A DNA stretch of 64,000 nt, from NCBI GenBank assembly GCA_003255065.1, contig QAOA01001436.1, forward strand, positions 1,265,986 through 1,329,985. The letters are read 5' to 3'. Position 1 is the stretch's first letter; every line of letters begins with the position of its first letter. Source of the stretch: Cercis canadensis (lineage: Eukaryota > Streptophyta > Magnoliopsida > Fabales > Fabaceae). The notes beneath the pieces were generated by a model. That model did no database searches, was not told the DNA's origin, and worked only from the letters and a program-made list of their open reading frames with translations. The translations under genes and the position numbers were made by a program. Of the stretch, positions 49,900 to 61,720 are shown piece by piece.

Positions 49900-52165
49900 C
49901 GGATAATTTTCTTGGGTTTCACTGTATCTGAGAAGGTACTGTTTCCTGGTGGGTCAATGAATCTGGTCCGGGACCCTGTTTTGGTTCTTCCCTCTATCTG
50001 ACTTAGATATTTTACTTTGGTTTCACTGTATCTGACCTGGGACCCTGTTTCGGTTCGTCCTTGTATCTGACTCGGATATTTTTCTTTGGTTTCACTGTAT
50101 CAGACCTGGGACCCTTTTTCGGTTCGTCCCTATATCTAACTCGGATATTTTTCTTGGGTTTCACTGTATTTGAGAAGGGGATGTTTCCTAGAGGGACAAT
50201 GTATCTGGCCCGGGACCCTGTTTCGAGTCGTCCCTGTCTCTGACTCGGATAATTTTATTGGGTTTCACTGTATCTAGGAAAGTACTGTTTCCTAATCGGT
50301 CATCGATTCTAGCCCGGGACCCTGTTTCGGTTCGTCCCTCTATCTGACTCAGATATTTTTCTTTGGTTTCACTGTGTCTGACCTGGGACCCTGTTTCGGT
50401 ACGTCCCTGTAGCTCACTCGGATATTTTTCTTAGGTTCCACTGTATCTGGACTGGGACCATGTTTCGGGTCGTCCTTGTATCTGACTCAGATATTTTTCA
50501 TGGGTTTCACTGTACTTGGGAAGGGACTGTTTCCTGTTGGGTCATTCTATCTGGCCCGTGACCCTGTTTCGCTTCGTTCTTGCATCTCACCTGTATATTT
50601 TTCTTGGGTTTCTCTGTAGTTGGTAAGGGACTGTATCTCGGTGGGTTATTGTATCTGGCCTGTGACCCTGTTTCGGGTCGTCACTGTATCTGGCTCAGAT
50701 TTTTTTCTTCGGTTTCACTATATCTGACCTGGGACCCTGTTTCGGTTCGTCCATCCGTCTAACTCGGATATTTTTCTTGGGTTTCACTTTATTATGGAAG
50801 GGGTTGTTTCCTAGAGGGACAATGTATCTGCCCTGGGACCCTGTTTCGAGTCGTCCCTGTCTCTGACTCGGATAATTTTCTTGGGTTTCACCATATTTGG
50901 GAAGGTACTGTTTCCTAGAGGACTATGTATCTGGCCCGGGACCCTGTTTCGAGTCATCCTTGTATCTGACTCGGATATTTTTATTCGGTTTCCTTGTATC
51001 TGGAAACGTACTGTTTCCTGGTGGGTCATTGAATCTGCACCGGGACCCTGTTTCGGTTCGTCACTCTATCTGACTCAGATATTTTTTTTTTGGTTTCACT
51101 GTATCTGACCTAGGACCCTGTTTCGGTTTTTCCCTGTATCTGACTCGGATATTTTTCTTTGGTTTCACTGTATCTGACCTGGACCCTGTTTCATTTCGTC
51201 CCTATATGTAACTCGGATATTTTTCTTTGGTTTCACTGTATTTGGGAAGAGGTTTTTTCCTAGAGGGTCAATGTATCTAGCCCGGGACCCTATTTCGAGT
51301 AGTCTCTATATTTGACTTGGATAATTTTCTTGGGTTTCACTGTATCTGGGAAGGTACTGTTTCCTGGTGGGTCATTGAATCTGGACCGGGACCCTGTTAT
51401 AGTTCGTCCCTCTATCTGACTCAAATATTTTTCTTTGGTTTTACTGTATCTGACCTAGGACCCTGTTTCTGACTCGGATATTTTTCTTTGGTTTCACTGT
51501 ATCTGACCTGGGACCCTGTTTCGGTTCGTCCCTATATCTAACTCGGATAGTTTTCTTGGGTTTCACTGTATATGGGATGGGACTGTTTCCTGGTAGGTCA
51601 TTGTATCTGGCCTGTGACCCTGTTTTAATTCTTCCTTGTATCTCACCCGTATATTTTTCTTGGGTTTCTCTATAGTTGGGAAAGGACTGTTTCCTAGAGG
51701 GTCAATGTATCTGGCCCGGGACCCTGTTTCGAGTCGTCCCTGTATCTGACTCAGATAATTTTTTTCGGTTTCACTGTATGTGGGAAGGTACTGTTTCCTA
51801 GTGGGTCATTGAATCTGGCCCGGGAACCTGTTTCGGTTCGTCCCTCTATCTGACTCAAATATTTTTCTTTGGTTTCACTGTATCTGACCTGGGACCCTGT
51901 TTCGGTTCGTCCCTATATCTGAATCGGATATTTTTTTTGGGTTTCACTGTATTTGGGAAGGGGTTGTTTCCAAGAGGGTCAATGTATCTGGCCCGAGACC
52001 CTGTTTCAAGTTGTGCCTGTATCTGACTCGGATAATTTTCTTGGGTTTCCCTGTAACTGGAAAGGTACTGTTTCCTGGTGGGTCATTGAATTTGGACCGG
52101 GACCCTGTTTCGGTTCTTCCCTCTATCTGACTCAGATATTTTTTTTGGTTTCACTGTATCTGATT
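49900..52165 (+). repeat. Segmental copy of the 43.4-46.9 kb block
   Basis: From about 50061 to 50580 it matches 43497-44017 at an offset of 6,563 bp; from about 50580 to 52150 it matches 45331-46915 at an offset of about 5,248 bp. The change of offset equals one 1,314-bp unit, which is present twice in the first block and once here. The shared fused junction (46213 and 51461) confirms common descent. Confidence 0.8.
51448..51488 (+). repeat. Fused b/a junction, copy 2
   Basis: Same deletion join as at 46213, here at 51461. It is shared by descent through block duplication. Confidence 0.8.
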
Positions 52166-55100
52166 TCTTGGATTTCACTGTATCTGACCTGGGACCTAGT
52201 TTCGTTTCGTCCTTGTATCTGACTCGGATATTTTTCTTTGGTTTCACTGTATTTGACCTGGGACCCTGTTTCGGTACGTCCCTATATTTAACTCGGATAT
52301 TTTTCTTGGGTTTCACTGTATTTGGGAATGAGGTTTTTCCTAGAGGGTCAATGTATTTAGCCCGGGACCCTGTTTCGAGTCGTCCCTGTATCTGACTCGG
52401 ATATTTTTATGGGTTTCAATGTATTTGGGAAGGGACTGTTTCCTACTGGGTCATTGTATCCGGCCCGTGACCCTGTTTCAATTCGTCCTTGTATCTCACC
52501 CGTATATTTTTCTTGGGTTTCTCTATAGTTGGGAAGGGACTGTTTCCCGCTGGGTCATTGTATCTGGCCTATGACCCTGTTTCGGGTCGTCCCTGTATCT
52601 GGCTCGGATATTTTTCTTTAGTTTCACTGTATTTGACCTGGGACCCTGTTTCGGTTCGTCCTTGTATCTGACTCGGATATTTTTCTTTGGTTTCACTGTG
52701 TCTAACCTGGGACCCTGTTTCGGTTCGTCCCTATATTGAACTCGGATATTTTTTTTGGTTTTCACTGTATTTGGGAAGGTATTGTTTCCTAGAGGGTCAA
52801 TGTATCTGGCCCGGGACCCTGTTTCGAGTCGTCCCTGTTTCTAACTCAGATAATTTTCTTGGGTTTCACTGTATCTGACCTGGGGCCCAGTGTCGTTTCG
52901 TCCTTGTATCTGACTTGGATATTTTTCTTTAGTTTCACTGCATCTGACCGGGGACCCAGTTTCGGTTCGTCCTTGTTTCTGACTCGGATATTTTTCTTTT
53001 GTTTCACTGTATCTGACCTGGGAACCTGTTTTGGTTCCTCCCTATATCTAACTCGGATATTTTTCTTGGGTTTCACTGTATTTGGGAAGGGACTGTTTCC
53101 TAGTGGGTCAATGTATCTAGCTCGGGACCCTATTTCGAGTCGTCCCTGTATCTGACTCGGATATTTTTCTTGGGTTTCAATGTATTTGGGAAGGGACTGT
53201 TTCCTAGTGGGTCATTGTATTTGGCCCGTGACCCTGTTTCGATTCATCCTTGTATCTCACCCGTATATTTTTCTTGGGTTTCTCTGTAGTTGGGAAGGTA
53301 CTGTTTCCAAGTGGCTCATTGATTCTGGCCCGGGTACCTGTTTCAGTTCGACCCTCTATCTAACTCAGATAATTTCCTTTAGTTTCAATGTATCTAACCT
53401 GGGACCCTGTTTCGGTTCGTCCCTGTATTTGACTCGGATATTTTTCTTATGTTCCACTATATCTGGACTGGGACCATGTTTCGGATCGTCCCTGTATCTG
53501 ACTCGGATATTTTCCATGGGTTTCACTGTACTTGGGAAGGAACCGTTTCCTGGTGGGTCATTTTATCGGGCCCGTGACCCTGTTTCGGTTCGTCCCTTTA
53601 TCTGACTAAGATATTTTTCTTGGGTATCTCTGTAGTTGGGAAGGGATTGTTTCCCGGTGGGTCATTGTATCTGGCCTGAGAGCCTGTTTCGGGTCGTCCC
53701 TGTATTTGGCTCGGATATTTTTCTCTGGTTCCATTGTATTTGACCTAGGACCCTGTTTCGGTTCGTCCTTGTATCTGACTCAGATATTTTTCTTTGGTTT
53801 CACTGTATCTGACCTAGGACCCTGTTTCGGTTCGTCCTTATATCTAACTCGGATATTTTTTTTGGGTTTCACTGTATTTGAGAAGGGGTTGTTTCCTAGA
53901 GGGTCAATGTATCTGGCCCGGGACCCTGCTTCGAGTCATCCCTGTATCTGACTCGGATAATTTTCTTGGGTTTCACTGTATCTCGGAAGGTGCTGTTTCC
54001 TAGTAGCTCATTGATTCTGGCCCGGGTCGCTGTTTCGGTTCGACCCTCTATCTGACTCAGATATTTTTCTTTCGTTTCAATGTATCTGACATGGGACCCT
54101 GTTTCGGTTCGTCCCTGTATCTGACTCGGATATTTTTCTTAGGTTCCACTGTATCTGGACAGGGAACATGTTTCGGGTCGTCCTTGTATCTGACTCGGAT
54201 ATTTTTCATGGGTTTCACTTTATTGGGGAAGGGACTGTTTCCTACTGGGTCATTGTATCTGGCCCGTGACCCTGTTTCTGTTTGTCCCTCTATCTAACTC
54301 AAATATTTTTCTTGGGTTTCTCTGTAGTTGGGAAGGGACTGTTTCCCGTTGGGCCATTGTATCTGGCCTGTGACCCTGTTTCGCGTTGTCCCTGTATCTG
54401 GCTCGGATATTTTTCTTTGGTTTCACTTTATCTAACCTAGGACCCTGTTTCGGTTCGTCCTTGTATCTGACTCGTATATTTTTCTTTGGTTTCACTGTAT
54501 CTGACCTGGGACCCAGTTTCGGTTCGTCCTTATATCTAGCTCGGATATTTTTCTTGGGTTTCACTGTATTTGGGAAGGGGATGTTTCCTAGAGGGTCAAT
54601 GTATCTGGCCCGGGACACTGTTTCGAGTCGTCCCTGTATCTGACTCATATAATTTTCTTGGGTTTCACTGTATCTGGAAAGGTACATTTTCCTGGTGGGT
54701 CATTTAATCTAGACCGGGACCCTGTTTCGGTTCGTCCCTCAATCTACTTAGATATTTTTTTTGTTTCACTGTATATGACCTGGGACCCAGTTTCGTTTCG
54801 TCCTTGTATCTGACTTGGATATTTTTCTTTTGTTTCACTGTATCTGACCTGGGACCCTGTTTCAATTCGTCCCTATATCTAACTCGGATATTTTTCTTAG
54901 GTTTCACTGTATTTAGGAAGGGTTTTTTCCTAGAGGGTCAACGTATCTGGCCTGGGACCCTGTTTCGAGTTGTCCCTATATCTGACTCGGTTAATTTTCT
55001 TGGGTTTCACTGTATCTGACCTGGGACCCAGTTTCGTTTCGTCCTTGTATCTGACTCGGATATTTTTCTTTGGTTTCACTGCATCTGACTTGGGACCCTG

Positions 55101-58100
55101 TTTCGGTTCGTCCCTTTATCTGACTCAGATATTTTTATTGCGTATCTCTGTAGTTAGGAATGGAATGTTTCCCGGTGGGTCACTGTAACTGGCCTGGTAC
55201 CCTGTTTCGGGTCGTCCCTGTATCTGGCTCGGATATTTTTCTTTGGTTTCATTGTATCTGACCTGGGACCCTGTTTCTGTTCGTCCTAGTATCTGACTCG
55301 GGTATTTTTCTTTGGTTTCACTTTATCTGACCTAGGACCCAGTTTCAGTGCATCCTTATATATAACTCGGATATTTTTCTTGGGTTTCACTGTATTTAGA
55401 AAGGGGATGTTTCCTAGAGGGTCAATATATTTGGCCTGGGACCCTGTTTCGAGTCGTCCCTATATCTGACTCAGATAATTTTATGGGGTTTCACTGTATC
55501 TGGAAAGGTACTGTTTCCTGGTGGGTCATTGAATCTGGCCGGGAGCCTGTTTCGGTTCGTCCCTCTAACTGACTCAGATATTTTTTTTTGGTTTAACTGT
55601 ATTTGACCTGGGACCCAGTTTCGTTTCGTCCTTGTATCTAACTCGGATATTTTTCTTTGGTTTCACTGTATCTGATCTGGGATCCGGTTTCAGTTCGTCC
55701 ATATATCTAACTCGGATATTTTTCTTGGGGTTCACTATATTTGGTAAGGGGTTTTTTCCTAAAGGGTCCATGTATCTAGCCCGGCACCCTGTTTTGAGTC
55801 GTCCCCGTAATTGACTCGGATAATTTTCTTGGGTTTCACTGTATCTGGGAAGGTACTGTTTCCTGGTGGGTCATTGAATCTGGCCCGAGACCCTGTCTCG
55901 GTTCTTCCATCTATCTGACTTAGATATTTTTTTTTTGGCTTCACTGTATCTGACCTGGAACCCAGTTTCGTTTCGTTCTTATATCTGACTCGGATATTTT
56001 TCTTTGGTTTCACTGTATCTGACCTGGGACCCTGTTTCGGTTCGTCCTTGTATCTGACTTGGATATTTTTCTTTGGTTTCACCGTGTCTGACCTGGGACC
56101 CTGTTTCGGTTCGTCCCTATATCTAACTCGGATATTTTTCTTGGGGTTCAATATATTTGGGAAGGGGTTTTTTCCTAGAGGGTCAATGTATCTAGCCCGG
56201 CACCCTGTTTCGAGTCGTCCCTGTATTTGACTCGGATAATTTTCTTGGGTTTCACTGTATCTGGGATGGTCTTATTTCCTGGTGGGTCATTGAATCTGGC
56301 CTGGGACCCTGTTTCGGTTCTTCCATCTATCTGACTTAGATATTTTTTTTTTGGTTCACTGTATCTGACCTGGGACCCAGTTTCGTTTCGTCCTTGTATC
56401 TGACTCGGACATTTTTCTTTAGTTTCACTGTATCTGACCTGGGACCCTGTTTCAGTTCGTCCTTGTATCTGACTCGGATATTTTTCTTCGGTTTCACTGT
56501 ATCTGAACTGGTACCCTGTTTCGGTTCGTCTCTATATCTAACTCGGATATTTTTCTTGGGTTTTACTGTAATTGGGAAAGGGTTGTTTCCTAGAGGGACA
56601 ATGTATCTGGCCCGGGACCCTGTTTTGAGTTGTCCCTGTCTCTGTCTCGGATAATTTTCTTGGGTTTCACTGTATCTGGGAAGGTACTGTTTCCTAGTGG
56701 ATCATTTAATCTGGCCCGAGACCCTGTTTCAGTTAGTCCCTCTATGTGACTCAGATATTTTTCTTTGGTTTCACTGTATCTGACATGGGAACCTGTTTCG
56801 GTTCGTCCCTGTATCTGACTCGGATTTTTTTCTTAGGTTCCACTGTATCTGGACAGGGACCATGTTTCGGGTCGTCCTTGTATCTGACTCGGATAATTTT
56901 CGTAGGTTTCACTGTATTTGGGAAGGGACTGTTTCCTGCTGGGTCATTGTATCTGGCCCGTGACCTTGTTTCTGTTTGTCCCTCTATCTGACTCAGATAT
57001 TTTTCTTGGGTTTCTCTGTAGTTAGGAAGGGACTGTTTCCCGTTGGGCCATTGTATCTGGCCTGTGACCCTGTTTCGTGTTGTCCCTGTATCTGGCTCAG
57101 ATATTTTTCTTTGGTTTCACTGTATCTGACCTGGGACCCTGTTTCGGTTCGTCCTTGTATCTGACTCGGATATTTTTCTTTGGTTTCACTGTATCTGACC
57201 TGGGACCCAGTTTCGGTTCGTCCTTATATCTAGCTCGGATATTTTTCTTGGGTTTCACTGTATTTGGGAAGGGGATGTTTCCTAGAGGGTCAATGTATCT
57301 GGCCCGGGACCCTGTTTCGAGTCGTCCCTGTATCTGACTCGGATAATTTTCTTGGGTTTCACTGTATCTGGAAAGGTACATTTTCTTCGTAGGTCATTTA
57401 ATCTAGACCGGGACCCTGTTTCGGTTCGTCCCTCAATCTACTTGGATTTTTTTTTTAGTTTCACTGTATATGACCTGGGACCCAGTTTCATTTCGTCCTT
57501 GTATCTGACTCGGATATTTTTCTTTGGTTTCACTGTATCTGACCTGGGACCCTGTTTCAGTTCGTCCCTATATCTAACTCGGATATTTTTCTTAGGTTTC
57601 ACTGTATTTGGGAAGGGGTTTTTTCCTAGAGGGTCAGTGTATTTAGCCCGGGAGCCTGTTTCGAGTCGTCCCTGTATCTGACACGGATAATTTTCTTAGG
57701 TTTCACTGTATCTGAAAAGGTACTGTTTCTTGGTGGGTCATTGAATCTGTCCCGGGACCCTGTTTCGGTTCTTCCCTCTATCTTACTCAGATATTTTTCT
57801 TTGGTTTCACTATATCTCACCTAGGATCCTGTTTTGGTTCGTCCCTGTATTTGACTCGGATATTTTTCTTGGATTTCACTGTATTTGGGAAGGGACTGTT
57901 TCCTGTTGGGTCATTGTATCTAGCCCGCGACCCTGTTTCAATTCGTCCCTCTAACTGACTCAGATATTTATTTTTGGTTTCACTGTATCTGACCAGGGAT
58001 CCAGTTTCTTTTCGTCCTTGTATCTGACTCGGATATTTTTCTTAGGTTTCACTGTATTTGGGAAGGGGATGTTTCCTAGAGGGTCAATGTATCTAGCCTG

Positions 58101-58140
58101 GGACCCTGTTTCGAGTCATCCCTGTATCTGACTCGGATAA
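52165..58140 (+). repeat. About 6-kb block, copy 1
   Basis: Recurs in the final 6 kb of the window. Matching points are 52489 with 58536 (6,047 bp), 52878 with 58925 (6,047), 53641 with 59615 (5,974), 54970 with 60601 (5,631) and 56080 with 61813 (5,733). The offset drifts by multiples close to the 34/69-bp unit sizes, so copies gained or lost whole units after duplication. Private variants include GTTCCAAGTGGCTCATTG and GGAAGGAACCGTTTCC. Confidence 0.72.
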
Positions 58141-61100
58141 TTTTCTTGGGTTTCACTGTATCTGACCTGGGACCCAGTTTCGTTTCGTCCTTGAATCTGA
58201 CTCGGATATTTTTCCTTGGTTTCACTGCATCTGACCTGGGACCCTATTTCGGTTCGTCCTTGTATCTGACTCGGATATTTTTCTTTGGTTTCACTGTATC
58301 TGACCTGGGACCCTATTTCGGTACGTCCCTATATTTAACTCGGATATTTTTCTTGGGTTTCTCTGTATTTGGGAATGGGGTTTTTCCTAGAGGGTCAATG
58401 TATTTAGCCCGGGACCCTGTTTCGAGTCGTCACTGTATCTGACTCGGATATTTTTTTGGGTTTCAATGTATTTGGGAAGGGTCTGTTTCCTACTGGGTCA
58501 TTGTATCCAGCCCGTGACCCTGTTTCGATTCGTCCTTGTATCTCACCCGTATATTTTTCTTGGGTTTCTCTACAGTTCGGAAGGGACTGTTTCCCGCTGG
58601 GTCATTGTCTCTGGCCTATGACCCTCTTTCGGGTCGTCCATATATCTGGCTCGGATATTTTTCTTTAGTTTCACTGTATCTGACCTGGGACCTTGTTTCG
58701 GTTCGTCCTTGTATCTAACTCGGATATTTTTCTTTGGTTTCACTGTGTCTGACCTGGGACCCTGTTTCGGTTCGTCCCTATATTGAACTCGGATATTTTT
58801 TTTGGGTTTCACTGTATTTGGGAAGGGATTGTTTCCTAGAGGATCAATGTATCTGGCCCGGGACCCTGTTTCGAGTCGTCCCTGTTTCTAACTCAGATAA
58901 TTTTCTTGGGTTTCACTGTATCTGACCTAGGGCCCAGTTTCGTTTTGTCCTTGTATCTGACTTGGATATTTTTCTTTGGTTTCACTGTATCTGACCTGGG
59001 ACCCTGTTTCGGTACGTCCCTATATTTAACTCGGATATTTTTCTTGGGTTTCACTGTATTTGGGAATGGGGTTTTTCCTAGAGGGTCAATGTATCTAGCC
59101 CGGGACCCTGTTTCGAGTCGTCCCTGTATCTGACTCGGATATTTTTCTTGGGTTTCAATGTATTTGGGAAGCGACTGTTTCCTAGTGGGTCATTGTATTT
59201 GGCCCGTGACCCTGTTTCGATTCGTCCTTGTATCTCACCCGTATATTTTTCTTAGGTTTCTCTGTAGTTGGGAAGGTACTGTTTCCAAGTGGCTCATTGA
59301 TTCTGGCCCGAGTACCTGTTTCGGTTCGACCATCTGACTCAGATATTTTTCTTTAGTTTCAATGTATCTGACCTGGGACCCTATTTCGGTTCGTCCCTGT
59401 ATCTGACTCGGATATTTTTCTTATGTTCCACTGTATCCGGACTGGGACCATGATTCGGATCGTCCCTGTATCTGACTCGGATATTTTCCATGGGTTTCAC
59501 TGTACTTGGGAAGGAACCGTTTCCTGGTGGGTCATTGTATCGGGTCCGTGACCCTGTTTCGGTTCGTCCCTTTATCTGACTAAGATATTTTTCTTGGGTA
59601 TCTCTGTAGTTGGGAAGGGACTGTTTCCCGGTGGGTCATTGTATCTGGCCTGGGAGCCTGTTTCGGGTCGTCCCTGTATCTGGCTCGGATATTTTTCTCT
59701 GGTTTCACTGTATCTGACCTAGGACCCTGTTTCGGTTCGTCCTTGTATCTGACTCAGATATTTTTCTTTGGTTTCACTGTATCTGACCTAGGACCCTGTT
59801 TCGGTTCGTCCCTATATCTAACTCGGATATTTTTTTTGGGTTTCACTGTATTTGGGAAGGGTTGTTTCCTAGAGGGCCAATGTATCTGGCCCGGGACCCT
59901 GCTTCGAGTCATCCCTGTATCTGACTCGGATAATTTTCTTAGGTTTCACTGTATCTGGGAACGTACTGTTTCCTAGTAGCTCATTGATTCTGGCCCGGGT
60001 CGCTGTTTCGGTTCGACCCTCTATCTGACTCAGATATTTTTCTTTCGTTTCAATGTATCTGACCTGGGACCCTGTTTCGGTTCGTCCCTGTATCTGACTC
60101 GGATATTTTTCTTAGGTTCCACTGTATCTGGACAGGGAACATGTTTCGGGTCGTCCTTGTATCTGACTCGGATATTTTTCATGGGTTTCACTTTATTTGG
60201 GAAGGGACTGTTTCCTACTGGGTCATTGTATCTGGCCCGTGACCCTGTTTCTGTTTGTCCCTCTATCTAACTCAGATATTTTTCTTGGGTTTCTCTGTAG
60301 TTGGGAAGGGACTGTTTCCCGTTGGGCCATTGTATCTGGCCTGTGACCCTATTTCGTGTTGTCCCTGTATCTGGCTTAGATATTTTTCTTTAGTTTCACT
60401 GTATCTGACCTGGGACCCTGTTTCGGTTCGTCCTTGTATCTAACTCGGATATTTTTCTTTGGTTTCACTGTATCTGACCTGGCACCGAGTTTCGGTTCGT
60501 CCTTATATCTAGCTCGGATATTTTTCTTGGGTTTCACTGTATTTGGGAAGGGGATGTTTCCTAGAGGGTCAATGTATCTGGCCCGGGACCCTGTTTCGAG
60601 TTGTCCCTATATCTGACTCGGATAATTTTCTTGGGTTTCACTGTATCTGACCTGGGACCCAGTTTCGTTTCGTCCTTGTACCTGACTCGGATATTTTTCT
60701 TTGGTTTTACTGCATCTGACCTGGGACCCTGTTTCGGTTCGTCCCTTTATCTGACTCAGATATTTTTATTGTGTATCTCTGTAGTTAGGAATGGACTGTT
60801 TCCCGATGGGTCATTGTAACTGGCCTGGTACCCTGTTTCGGGTCGTCCCTGTATCTGGCTCGGATATTTTTTTTGGTTTAACTATATCTGACCAGGGACC
60901 CTGTTTCGGTTCGTCCTAGTATCTGAATCGGGTATTTTTATTATGTTTCACTGTATCTGACCTAGGACCCAGTTTCGGTTCGTCCTTATATCTAACTCGG
61001 ATATTTTTCTTGGGTTTCACTGTATTTGGGAAAGGGATGTTTCCTAGAGGGTCAATGTATCTGGCCTGGGACCCTGTTTCGAGTCGTCCCTGTATCTGAC

Positions 61101-61663
61101 TCGGATAATTTTCTTGGATTTCACTGTATCTGACCTGGGACCTAGTTTCGTTTCGTTCTTGTATCTGACTCGGATATTTTTCCTTGGTTTCACTGCATCT
61201 GAACTGGGACCCTGTTTCGGTTCGTCCTTGTATCTGACTCGGATATTTTTCTTTGGTTTCACTGTATCTGACCTGGGACCCTGTTTCGGTACGTCCCTAT
61301 ATTTAACTCGGATATTTTTCTTGGGTTTCACTGTATTTGTGAATGAGGTTTTTCCTAGAGGGTCAATGTATTTAGCCCGGGACCCTGTTTCGAGTCGTCC
61401 CTGTATCTGACTCGGATATTTTTATGGGTTTCAATGTATTTGGGAAGGGACTGTTTCCTACTGGGTCATTGTATCCGGCCCGTGACCCTGTTTCGATTCG
61501 TCCTTGTATCTCACCCGTATATTTTTCTTGGGTTTCTCTATAGTTGGGAAGGGACTGTTTCCCGCTGGGTCATTGTATCTGGCCTATGACCCTGTTTCGG
61601 GTCGTCCCTGTATCTGGCTCGGATATTTTTCTTTAGTTTCACTGTATTTGGCCTGGGACCCTG

Positions 61664-61720
61664 TTTCGGTTCGTCCTTGTATCTGACCTGGAACCCAGTT
61701 TCGTTTTGTTCTTGTATCTG
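61664..61720 (+). repeat. b-b join lacking an a half-unit
   Basis: A b half-unit ending CGTCCTTG is followed directly by another b half-unit (TATCTGACCTGGAACCC), so a 34-bp a half-unit is missing. It shows exchange in half-unit rather than whole-unit register. Confidence 0.75.

Noticed and set aside
54250..54687. Minus-strand basic repeat protein (145 residues)
   Set aside because: It is the reverse complement of the same satellite units. Lys/Arg-rich repeats arise from the T-rich half-unit a read backwards, and equivalent frames occur wherever consecutive a-b units run.
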